Shown: one piece after another, positions 52,647-60,579 of the stretch | Layout: each line of letters starts with the position of its first letter | Numbering within the stretch: position 1 is the stretch's first letter | Assembly (NCBI RefSeq): GCF_900609065.1 | Contig: NZ_UXAU01000019.1 | Coordinates: 1 to 64,000, forward strand | Reading direction: 5' to 3' | Length of the DNA stretch: 64,000 nt | DNA from: Arthrobacter ulcerisalmonis | GTDB taxonomy: Bacteria; Actinomycetota; Actinomycetes; Actinomycetales; Micrococcaceae | Translations under genes and position numbers: made by a program | Notes under the pieces: model-generated | Told to the model about the DNA's origin: nothing | What the model saw: the letters and a program-made list of their open reading frames with translations, nothing else | Database searches by the model: none

Positions 52647-53473
52647 CCATCAGTACCCCCCTGTGCCGGCTCGGACGCCCGGCGCTGCTGCTGATCGCCG
52701 TCGTACTTCTGGCAACAGTACTGATGTGGCTGGGGGCCGCAGCCGGCCATGCCGCGCCAGTGGCCCCGGTACCGCCAACGGATCCGGCGGCGCCAGCGGG
52801 CGGCAACGTCAACATCGACATCAACGGCATCGACGGCGCCCCGTCCACCACGGTCCTGACCCTATTGGGTATCACTCTGTTGTCCGTGGCGCCCGCGCTA
52901 CTGCTGATGATGACCTCCTTCACCAAGATTTTCGTGGTGCTGGCGATGACCCGCAACGCCCTGTCGCTGCCCTCCGTCCCGCCCAACCAAGTCCTGGCCG
53001 GGCTGGCTTTGTTCCTGTCCCTGTTCATCATGTGGCCGGTGGTCAACCAGATGAACACCGAGGGAATCCAGCCGTACCTGAACGGTGGCATCGACTTCAA
53101 TGCCGCCGCCTCAGCCGCGTTGGCCCCGCTGCAGCAGTTCATGCTGGCGCACACGCGCGAGGAGGATATCGCGCTGATGACCCGGGCGGCCGGGCTGGAA
53201 AACCCTGCCACCCCCGAAGCCGTTGCCCTGCAGACCCTGATTCCCGCGTTCATGATCTCCGAGCTGCGGGCCGCGTTCATCATCGGGTTCGTCATCTTCG
53301 TGCCCTTCCTGGTGATCGACCTGGTGGTCTCGTCGGCGTTGATGTCCATGGGCATGATGATGCTGCCGCCGGTGATGATTTCGTTGCCGTTCAAGATCCT
53401 GCTGTTCGTCCTGGTGGATGGCTGGGGCCTGATCATCACGGCACTGGTGCAAAGCTACGGCGGCAGCGGATGA
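52643..53473 (+). CDS. fliP: Flagellar export gate protein FliP
   Basis: A 276-residue gate protein. The signal-peptide-like first helix ends before NVNIDINGIDG, and the conserved block LLLMMTSFTKIFVVLAMTR-type (LMMTSFTKIFVVLAMTRNAL) and FMISELRAAFIIGFVIFVPF are clear, as is the C-terminal MGMMMLPPVMISLPFKILLF. The TTG start overlaps fliO. It forms the core of the export gate with FliQ and FliR. Confidence 0.95.
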   Translation: MTISTPLCRLGRPALLLIAVVLLATVLMWLGAAAGHAAPVAPVPPTDPAAPAGGNVNIDINGIDGAPSTTVLTLLGITLLSVAPALLLMMTSFTKIFVVLAMTRNALSLPSVPPNQVLAGLALFLSLFIMWPVVNQMNTEGIQPYLNGGIDFNAAASAALAPLQQFMLAHTREEDIALMTRAAGLENPATPEAVALQTLIPAFMISELRAAFIIGFVIFVPFLVIDLVVSSALMSMGMMMLPPVMISLPFKILLFVLVDGWGLIITALVQSYGGSG

Positions 53474-53745
53474 ACACGAACGCCGTCCTTGATATCTGCC
53501 TCCAGGCGCTCCTGGTCGCCGCCAAACTGTCAGCGCCCGTGCTGGTGACCGCACTGGTGGTGGGCTTGGCCATTTCCCTGGTGCAGTCCGTCACCCAGCT
53601 CCAGGAAGCCACCCTCTCCTTCGTGCCCAAGGCCGTGGCCGTGGCAGTGGCCCTGGTGATCTGCGGGCACTGGATGATTTCCGAGATGGTCACCTTCACG
53701 CACGAAATTTTTGAGCGGATTCCAGCCCTCTTGAACGGCGGCTGA
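53470..53745 (+). CDS. fliQ: Flagellar export gate protein FliQ
   Basis: A 91-residue protein with two membrane helices. The family motif ISLVQSVTQLQEATLSFVPK is complete. The ATG at 53470 overlaps the fliP stop; the long frame upstream is within fliP and is rejected. The next gene, fliR, begins 1 bp after its stop. Confidence 0.95.
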   Translation: MNTNAVLDICLQALLVAAKLSAPVLVTALVVGLAISLVQSVTQLQEATLSFVPKAVAVAVALVICGHWMISEMVTFTHEIFERIPALLNGG

Positions 53746-53746
53746 G

Positions 53747-54505
53747 ATGAACATCCCCATCGACGCACACTGGCTGGAGGCCATGCTGCTGGCCTCAGTG
53801 CGGATGACGGCGTTCCTCATCATCGCCCCGCCGTTCGCCTACCACGCGTTTCCCGGCCGGGTGAAAGCCATGCTGGGGCTCGGTTTGGGCCTGGCTGTCT
53901 CCCAGCGCGTGGCCAACGGCTACCAGAGCCGGGACATGGGCGCTTTCTTCGGTGCTGTGGTGCTGGAGCTCGTCACCGGCCTGGTGTTGGGCTTTTTGGT
54001 CTACCTGGTGTTTGCCGCGGTTCAGTCCGCGGGCAGCCTGATCGACCTCTTCAGCGGATTCCAACTCGCGCAGGGCTTCGATCCCCAGATGATGATCAAC
54101 GGCGCCCAGTTCACCCGGTTCCTGCAAATGGCGGCGCTCGCATTGCTGTTTTCCTCCGACGGGTACCAGTTGGTGATTGGCGGGTTGACCGGCAGCTTCG
54201 CAGCACTGCCCCTGGCTGGCGGGCTTGACCTGGCCCAACCCGTCCAGGCCATGACGGGGGCGCTTACGGGAATGTTCCTGGCCGCCGTCCAGATCGCTGG
54301 GCCCCTCCTGGTGGTCCTCTTTCTGGCCGACGTCGGGCTGGGCCTCCTCACCCGGGTAGCCCCCGCGCTGAACGCATTTTCGTTGGGTTTTCCGCTCAAG
54401 ATCTTCATGACCCTGGCGCTTGCCGGCTTCCTGTTCCTGGCCCTGCCACGCATCGTCGCGTCGCTGGCCAGCCAGGCTGCCGCAGCCGTGATGGGAGTGA
54501 ACTGA
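53747..54505 (+). CDS. fliR: Flagellar export gate protein FliR
   Basis: A 252-residue gate protein with about six helices. Family blocks seen are RMTAFLIIAPPFAYHAFPGR, ELVTGLVLGFLVYLVFAAVQ, FSGFQLAQGFDPQM and ADVGLGLLTRVAPALNAFSL. It shares one base with the flhB start. Confidence 0.94.
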   Translation: MNIPIDAHWLEAMLLASVRMTAFLIIAPPFAYHAFPGRVKAMLGLGLGLAVSQRVANGYQSRDMGAFFGAVVLELVTGLVLGFLVYLVFAAVQSAGSLIDLFSGFQLAQGFDPQMMINGAQFTRFLQMAALALLFSSDGYQLVIGGLTGSFAALPLAGGLDLAQPVQAMTGALTGMFLAAVQIAGPLLVVLFLADVGLGLLTRVAPALNAFSLGFPLKIFMTLALAGFLFLALPRIVASLASQAAAAVMGVN

Positions 54506-55581
54506 TGGCTGACTCACAGGAAAAAACAGAACAAGCCACCGACAAACGGCTCAAGGAAGTCCGCTCCAAGGGCCAACTATCCCGCTCGCAAGACCTCACG
54601 GCGTGGGTGGGGGTGGGCGCCGCTGCCGTGATGCTGCCCGCGACCCTGGACCGGGGCTCCGCGGCCGCCACCGACCAGCTGTATCGCGTCCGCGCACTGA
54701 TTTCGAAGCCCGATCCCCAGGTCGCCCTGGAGGCGTTGCTGATCGCGTTGGGGGACATCGCCACCGTTATTGGTCCGCTCCTGGTGGTGGTCTTCATCGC
54801 CGTGCTGGCTGCCGGAGCGCTGCAGGGCGGGGTGCACCTGAAAACCTTCAAGGCAGACTTTGAGCACTTCAAGCCGCTTCCCGGGCTGAAACGGATGTTT
54901 GGCGCCCAAGCCCTGTGGGGCGGCTTGAAATCGCTGCTCAAGACCGCCGTGGTGGGTGCAGTGCTGTACGCCGTGGTGCAAGGCCTGATCCCCGTATTGC
55001 TCGCTGCAGGCGGATTGCCCGTAGCCGGAATCGTGGGTGCAGGTGCCTCCGGTGTGGTGTCCCTTATCCAGTTCGCAGTGGCGGCGGGCGTGGTCCTGGC
55101 AGCCGCCGACTTCCTGGTGGTCATGCGGCGAAACCGCAAGAAGACCCGGATGTCCAAGAAGGAAGTCCAGGACGAGACCAAGAATTCCGACGGCGACCCG
55201 CTGATCCGTTCGCAACGGCGGGCACGGCAGATGGCCATGAGTCGGAACCGGATGATGGCCTCCATCAGCACCGCCGACGTCGTCATTGTGAACCCCACGC
55301 ACGTTGCGGTGGCCCTGAAATACGAGCCCGGAAAGTCAGCCCCTCGGGTGGTGGCGAAGGGCAGTGGGCACATCGCCACCCGGATCCGTGCCGCGGCGGA
55401 GGAAAACCAGATCCCCATGGTGGCCAACATCCCGCTGGCCAGGGCTTTGCACGGTGCCTGCGAGCTGGGGCAGGAAATTCCCCTGGACCTCTATCAGGCG
55501 GTGGCGGGGGTGCTGGCCTTTGTGATGGCTCTCAAGAAGCGCGGCTCCGCCGCTGGGGTGCATCGAATGGTGGCGGCATGA
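54505..55581 (+). CDS. flhB: Flagellar export switch protein FlhB
   Basis: A 358-residue protein. N-terminal EKTEQATDKRLKEVRSKGQL and four helices are followed by the cytoplasmic domain with the self-cleavage site NPTH (263-266, VIVNPTHVAVALKY). Cleavage there switches export from hook to filament substrates. The gene lies between fliR and flhA with a one-base overlap upstream. Confidence 0.96.
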   Translation: MADSQEKTEQATDKRLKEVRSKGQLSRSQDLTAWVGVGAAAVMLPATLDRGSAAATDQLYRVRALISKPDPQVALEALLIALGDIATVIGPLLVVVFIAVLAAGALQGGVHLKTFKADFEHFKPLPGLKRMFGAQALWGGLKSLLKTAVVGAVLYAVVQGLIPVLLAAGGLPVAGIVGAGASGVVSLIQFAVAAGVVLAAADFLVVMRRNRKKTRMSKKEVQDETKNSDGDPLIRSQRRARQMAMSRNRMMASISTADVVIVNPTHVAVALKYEPGKSAPRVVAKGSGHIATRIRAAAEENQIPMVANIPLARALHGACELGQEIPLDLYQAVAGVLAFVMALKKRGSAAGVHRMVAA

Positions 55582-55624
55582 ATCGGGCAGTGATGAGCGT
55601 ACGACACGAACAAAGGACCGCACC

Positions 55625-57667
55625 ATGAACAAGGGACTATCCCGGCTGGTAGTGCCGATTGGGATTGTGGGCATTGTGCTCCTGCTGGTGGTGCCCGTGC
55701 CGGCGCCCCTGATGGATTTCCTCATCGTCTGCAACATCCTGCTGGCCTTGCTGATCCTCCTGACCAGTATGTTCGTCAAAAAGCCGCTGGACTTTTCGGT
55801 CTTCCCGTCGCTGCTGTTGGTGGCCACCTTGTTCCGTTTGGGACTGAACGTGGCCTCCACCCGGCTGGTGTTGGGGGAGGCCTACGCGGGGCAGGTGATC
55901 GAGGCCTTCGGCCACGTTACGGTGGGCGGTTCGCTGATCATCGGTGCCGTGGTGTTCTTGATCCTGGTGGTGATCCAGTTCGTGGTGGTCACCAAGGGTG
56001 CCGAACGCGTGGCCGAGGTGGGCGCCCGCTTCACCCTGGACGCCATGCCGGGCAAGCAGATGGCCATCGACGCGGACCTGAACGCCGGGCTGATCACCGA
56101 TACCCAGGCACGTGAACGCAGGGCCGAAGTTTCCGCCGAGGCCGATTTCTACGGTGCCATGGACGGTGCCTCGAAGTTCGTCAAGGGCGACGCCATTGCT
56201 GGCATCATCATTATCATCATCAACTTTGTGGGTGGCATCGCCATTGGCATGCTGCAGCGGGGCATGGAGATGGGCGACGCACTCAGTACCTATGGCCTCC
56301 TGACCGTGGGTGATGGCCTGGTCACCCAGATCCCGGCGCTGCTCATGGCAGTGTCCACCGGCATGATCGTGACCCGCTCCAACGCAGAAGCGGACATGGG
56401 CAGCACGGCCTCCGCCCAACTGATGCAGGCACCCAACGCGCTCATGATTGCCGGTGTGGCAGCTGTGGCCATGGCCCTGATCCCGGGCATGCCGCCGCTG
56501 CCGTTCGTGCTGGTGGGCGCCGCACTGTTGTTCGGCTCACAGCGGGCCAAGAAATCCCAACGCTCGGACGCGGCCAGCAAAGAGTCCGAGCAGGCTGCCC
56601 TGGCACACGTGCCAGTGGATCCCAACGAGCAACTGATGGAAGAAATGCGGATCCATCCCGTAGAAATCCTGCTGGCCCCCGACATGGTGGACATGGTGTC
56701 CGGGTCCGCCGACGACCTGCTGGCCCGCGTCCGCTCCCTCCGGCACAAAATCGCCATGGACCTGGGCATCGTCATCCCGCCCGTGCGCACCCGCGACAGT
56801 GTTGAATTGGCCTCAGGTACCTACGTGATCCGGATCGCGGGGGTGGAAGCTGGCCGAGGCTCCGCTCCGGGCGGACGGATGCTGGCCCTGGGAGACTCGC
56901 TGTCCGCATTGCCGGGCCAATCAATGGTGGAGCCGGTGTTTGGGCTGGCCGGCAAATGGATCCCGGGGGAGTTGCGCCACTCAGCCGAGATGTCCGGCGC
57001 CACCGTCATCGACAGGGTCTCGGTGCTGGTCACCCACCTTTCCTCGGTGGTCACCGCCAACGCCGCGCGGCTACTCTCCCGCGAGGATGTCCGTGTCCTG
57101 ACCGAAGGGGTGCGTGCTATCAGTCCGTCCGCCGTGGAAGAGCTGACCCCGGGCCTGCTGTCCCTCGCGGAGCTCCAACGCGTCCTGCAGGGACTCCTCG
57201 AGGAACAGGTCCCCATCAACGACCTCACCAGGATCTACGAGGCGTTGACCCTCCGCGCGAAGATCTCAACCGACGCCGAATCCCTGGTGGAGTCGGCCCG
57301 GCAAGCCTTGGGGCCGGCGCTCGCCGCCGGGCACCTCGATGGGAGCACGCTCAACGTGATTATGATCGATCCCTCCTTGGAGCAGTCAATGCTGGAGGAC
57401 ATGCGGCCGGCCGAAGGCGGTACCCAGATTGTGATGGGTCAGGACAAGCTGGATACCGTCCTGGGTTCCCTGTCGGAAGCGATCGCTGCAGCCGCCGCGG
57501 CCGGCAGGCAGCCGGTCTTGGTCTGCGCACCGACCCTGCGGCCGGCGGTTCGCCGGTTGGTGGGCCCCGGCTCCATCGCTGTCCTGTCCTACCGGGAAGT
57601 CACCAGCGCCAACGTCCGGATTGAGACGATAGGGGTGGTTCGCTATGCAGGGCAGCTTTCGGCTTAA
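55625..57667 (+). CDS. flhA: Flagellar export gate protein FlhA
   Basis: A 680-residue export gate. The membrane half shows about eight helices with the family block FVKGDAIAGIIIIIINFVGG and DGLVTQIPALLMAVSTGMIV. The cytoplasmic half has the FlhA domains (IPPVRTRDSVELASGTYVIR; VSVLVTHLSSVVTANAARLL). The start is ATG at 55625. The end overlaps the FlhF-like gene by 23 bp. Confidence 0.96.
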   Translation: MNKGLSRLVVPIGIVGIVLLLVVPVPAPLMDFLIVCNILLALLILLTSMFVKKPLDFSVFPSLLLVATLFRLGLNVASTRLVLGEAYAGQVIEAFGHVTVGGSLIIGAVVFLILVVIQFVVVTKGAERVAEVGARFTLDAMPGKQMAIDADLNAGLITDTQARERRAEVSAEADFYGAMDGASKFVKGDAIAGIIIIIINFVGGIAIGMLQRGMEMGDALSTYGLLTVGDGLVTQIPALLMAVSTGMIVTRSNAEADMGSTASAQLMQAPNALMIAGVAAVAMALIPGMPPLPFVLVGAALLFGSQRAKKSQRSDAASKESEQAALAHVPVDPNEQLMEEMRIHPVEILLAPDMVDMVSGSADDLLARVRSLRHKIAMDLGIVIPPVRTRDSVELASGTYVIRIAGVEAGRGSAPGGRMLALGDSLSALPGQSMVEPVFGLAGKWIPGELRHSAEMSGATVIDRVSVLVTHLSSVVTANAARLLSREDVRVLTEGVRAISPSAVEELTPGLLSLAELQRVLQGLLEEQVPINDLTRIYEALTLRAKISTDAESLVESARQALGPALAAGHLDGSTLNVIMIDPSLEQSMLEDMRPAEGGTQIVMGQDKLDTVLGSLSEAIAAAAAAGRQPVLVCAPTLRPAVRRLVGPGSIAVLSYREVTSANVRIETIGVVRYAGQLSA

Positions 57668-58676
57668 GGGCGCAAGCCTCGAAGAGATCCATTTGAAGGC
57701 CGTGGCCAAGTATGGTCCCGGCGCGCGGATTGCCGCCGCGGAACTCGTCACCACCAAAGGCGTGGCCGGGCTCTTCGCCGGGAGTAAATACGAGGCCGTG
57801 ATCCACGTTGATCCCACTGTTATCGCCGGCAAACCGGTAGGAACCGTCGACGCCGGAACACCGGAAGGTGGGACAGCGCCTGCTGGACGGTCGGCACTGT
57901 CCGGGGCGGCCGCCGTCGTGCCTCAGCCGGAAAGCGGGCCGCACCTGCTGCAGCGATCGGCGATTGCCTCGCTCCTCGCCGCCGCGGACGCTACCGAATC
58001 ACGGAGTAATGCCCCGTCCGGTGCCGGCGGGGACACCGTCTCCACTGAGTCCGACGTGTTTGCGAAGGTCCTGGAACAGTTCACTGCACTGTCAGTCCCG
58101 GAACCTGCTGAGACCCCAATCCCGTCACCCGTGCCGGCCATTCCTGCAGTGGCGCAGCGACCTGCGGAACCTTCCTCCCGCACTGCCGCCGCACCACGGG
58201 TCCCCGCCCCGGCAGTCCTGGCGGGTGCCGGCGACCTGATCGTGCTCCTGGGGCTCGGCAGCGACGCGCTGGACGCTGCGCTGGAGATGTCGCTCTCGCG
58301 CGGCGGCGCTGACGTTCGAACGGCAGGGGAGCTGACCGCCTTCGGTCACCTGCATGTTGACGGTCGGGTAGCGGCGACGGCGGCCAGGGCGCAGGCGGTG
58401 GAAAACCGCCAGACCGTCATCCTCGCCGTTGGGCTGGGACGGCGCCTTGCGGCGCTGCCCCGGATGATCCCCGCCATCGAAGCACTCCGCGCGGACCAGG
58501 TCTGGGCCGTGGTGGATGTGGGACGGAAGAGCGCAGACTCCCGGACGTGGTTGGACGCCATCGCCGGCGCGCTGGAGCTCAGTGGGCTGATGTCCGTGGG
58601 CGCGGCTGGAACCAGCACCCCTGAATCCATTGATGACCTCGGCTGGCCAGTCAGCGACGAAGATCGCCATGACTGA
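57645..58676 (+). CDS. FlhF-like protein with a degenerate GTPase domain
   Basis: A 343-residue protein after flhA, the usual flhF position. The N-terminal basic domain is FlhF-like (FRLKGASLEEIHLKAVAKYG, then AAAELVTTKGVAGLFAGSKY). The C-terminal half should be the SRP-type GTPase, but the P-loop GxxxxGK(S/T) is replaced by LIVLLGLGSDALDAALEMS, and the DTAGR switch is at best VDVGRKSADS. It probably does not hydrolyse GTP. The middle is a Pro/Ala-rich linker. No flhG follows. A structural role in placing the flagellum is possible. Confidence 0.7.
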   Translation: MQGSFRLKGASLEEIHLKAVAKYGPGARIAAAELVTTKGVAGLFAGSKYEAVIHVDPTVIAGKPVGTVDAGTPEGGTAPAGRSALSGAAAVVPQPESGPHLLQRSAIASLLAAADATESRSNAPSGAGGDTVSTESDVFAKVLEQFTALSVPEPAETPIPSPVPAIPAVAQRPAEPSSRTAAAPRVPAPAVLAGAGDLIVLLGLGSDALDAALEMSLSRGGADVRTAGELTAFGHLHVDGRVAATAARAQAVENRQTVILAVGLGRRLAALPRMIPAIEALRADQVWAVVDVGRKSADSRTWLDAIAGALELSGLMSVGAAGTSTPESIDDLGWPVSDEDRHD

Positions 58677-58729
58677 CCCCAGCAGCAACGAACCCATCAT
58701 CACCACGGCCCGAAAGGTAGATTGAGAGC

Positions 58730-59011
58730 ATGCTGGTACTCACACGCAAGCCGGGCGAACAAATCATGATCGGCGACGGAATCGTCATCACGGTACTCGA
58801 AGGCAAGGGCGACGGCGTACGGCTGGGCATTGAAGCGCCGCGCGGGGTTTCCATCCAACGCAAGGAAGTCATTGAAGCAATCGCAGCGGCCAACATGGCC
58901 GCGGCGGCCTCGGGAGCAGTGGGCGACGGCGGCGAGGGCATCCTCAAGACGCTGAGACCCCCCGCCTCCCGGCCGGCCAGCCAGCCGTCGTCGGGCCAGC
59001 CTGAGGTTTAG
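58730..59011 (+). CDS. csrA: Carbon storage regulator CsrA
   Basis: A 93-residue RNA-binding protein. The core MLVLTRKPGEQIMIGDGIVI, then VRLGIEAPRGVSIQRKEVIE, is complete, including the RNA-binding arginines. It is longer than usual (61-75 residues) because of an Ala/Gly/Ser/Pro-rich tail after about residue 55. It presumably blocks translation of fliC (two CACGGA sites in the leader) until FliW binds it. AAAGGT lies before the ATG. Its stop overlaps a second FlgN-like gene on the other strand. Confidence 0.93.
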   Translation: MLVLTRKPGEQIMIGDGIVITVLEGKGDGVRLGIEAPRGVSIQRKEVIEAIAAANMAAAASGAVGDGGEGILKTLRPPASRPASQPSSGQPEV

Positions 59012-59526
59012 GCCAGGCCCAGGTATTGGGCCAGCAACGGCAGATCGGTGCTTTTTGCGGCTGCCTTTGCCCTGGCCACGGTGCCGCCGGCCAGCAAAGC
59101 TGCCAGATCGGCGTCGGGCTCCACCGGCGCACTGGCCTTCGGTGCAGCAGCCTCCACGCGTCTGAGGAACGCCAAACGGTTGGCCGCGCTACCCGCCTGG
59201 ATGGCTGCATAAAGCCGCCGCAGCTCCGCGAGGTGCTCGCCCAGGAGAGTGGGCCAAACGCCAGGTGGGGCAAAGACAATGAGAGTCGGCAGCGGCGCGC
59301 TCGGCGGCGCACCCCACAGCGATGCGACGGCCGCCGACTCCACATGGCAGGACAGCAGTTCCATATTCAGCCGCTCCACCACCGACTCAATATCGGCGGC
59401 AGTAATCTTCAGCCAAGCCATGGTTTCGTCACCGGCATGCAGCGCCTGGGTATCCAACCGAAACTGGAGGAGTTCGAGGTCGGTGCGCTGTTTCCACAGG
59501 GCAGCAGAGAGGTCTTCAGCGCCCAT
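59008..59526 (-). CDS. Second FlgN-like chaperone
   Basis: A 172-residue protein related to FlgN at 20730. Shared blocks are LSAxLWxxR near the start, ESAAVASLWGAPP versus EAAAVARSWELPP, and APPGVWPTLLGEHLAELRRL versus APEGPWAEILSAHLAALTRQ. It is convergent with csrA and divergent from fliA. A second FlgN-type chaperone may serve a different substrate, or may bind FliA in the way that export chaperones do in other systems. The start is the ATG at 59526. Confidence 0.75.
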   Translation of the reverse strand: MGAEDLSAALWKQRTDLELLQFRLDTQALHAGDETMAWLKITAADIESVVERLNMELLSCHVESAAVASLWGAPPSAPLPTLIVFAPPGVWPTLLGEHLAELRRLYAAIQAGSAANRLAFLRRVEAAAPKASAPVEPDADLAALLAGGTVARAKAAAKSTDLPLLAQYLGLA

Positions 59527-59763
59527 AGCCCACACCCCCTGCGTGACTCGACGATTTGGCTCAGGAAGTTACCAAGTATTCTTCGTATTTGAGCCTACAC
59601 GGCGGCGAGATGGGCTATGGTCACGAGCCGTTGCCTGGAGATGATAAATTACGTCCATAGAGTGCCATTCTGGGGGCTACTTTCGCACTGTTCTGGGGAA
59701 TGGTGGGTTGGCAAGGCTCCAGTGAATTGGTGCTTCGTCTTTATGTCTCGTGGGGGGACACCG

Positions 59764-60579
59764 TTGAATCTCGTTGAACGCAACGAATTGGTCACCCAGC
59801 ATCTTCCTTTAGTGGGATACCTGGTCTCAGATCTCTGTTCCAAAGCCTCGCATCTTTCGCGCGAGGACCTTGCATCGGTTGGTGCGATCGCCCTGATTAC
59901 CTCAGCGGAGTCGTTCGATCCGACCCTTGGCGTGCCTTTCGGCGCCTTCGCCCGCCGGCGTATTGTTGGCGCTTTTGCCGATGAGATGCGCGCCAACGAT
60001 TGGGCAACCCGATCGGCCCGGCGGCGGATGAAGGAAACGGCCTCCGTACAGGAGATGCTGCTGACGTCACTGGGACGTAAACCCACCGTGGCCGAGATGG
60101 CTGCAACGTTGGGCGTGGAGCGGACAGCCGTCGAGGCCGCCCTCGCCGATTCCGCCCGCACGGTGACGCCGCTGGACGATGCCGTGGTGGACACCCTGGC
60201 CTCGGACACACTTTCGCCGGAGAACTCCGTGCTGGCCGACGAACGGCTCCGCTACCTGCGGGCCGCCGTCGCCGCACTCCCGGATCGGATGCGCTTCGTC
60301 GTTGAGGAGATCTACTTCGGTTCCAGGACCGTGAAGGACCTCGCCGAGGAACTGGGCTCAACCCATGCAGCTGTCTCCCAGCAACGCTCCGAAGCCATTC
60401 GCCTTATCAGGGATGGCCTCAACGCGCATTACCCAGACACTCCGGGACAGCCTTTCGTCCCGGAGTCCCGAATCACTGCCCGCCGCCGCACCGAATACCT
60501 TGACAACCTCTCTGCCGCAACGTTCACCGGGGCCCCTGCCGCCGGCGCCAGCTCAGCCCGGTTGGACCAATCGGGCTAG
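59764..60579 (+). CDS. fliA: RNA polymerase sigma factor for flagellar genes, FliA
   Basis: A 271-residue sigma-70-group factor with region 2 (LPLVGYLVSDL; FGAFARRRIVGAFADEMRAN; W with adjacent RSARRRM), region 3 and region 4 (FVVEEIYFGSRTVKDLAEEL followed by the helix-turn-helix THAAVSQQRSEAIRLIRDGL). This is the FliA/SigD/WhiG type. It presumably reads the four -35/-10 sites with an 11-bp spacer. I prefer TTG at 59764, with GGGGGG at proper spacing; an ATG at 59743 has no ribosome site. No anti-sigma factor FlgM is recognised in the window. Confidence 0.9.
   Translation: MNLVERNELVTQHLPLVGYLVSDLCSKASHLSREDLASVGAIALITSAESFDPTLGVPFGAFARRRIVGAFADEMRANDWATRSARRRMKETASVQEMLLTSLGRKPTVAEMAATLGVERTAVEAALADSARTVTPLDDAVVDTLASDTLSPENSVLADERLRYLRAAVAALPDRMRFVVEEIYFGSRTVKDLAEELGSTHAAVSQQRSEAIRLIRDGLNAHYPDTPGQPFVPESRITARRRTEYLDNLSAATFTGAPAAGASSARLDQSG

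Noticed and set aside
52552..53469. Longer N-terminus for FliQ
   Set aside because: The region codes for FliP in another frame; FliQ is complete from the ATG at 53470.
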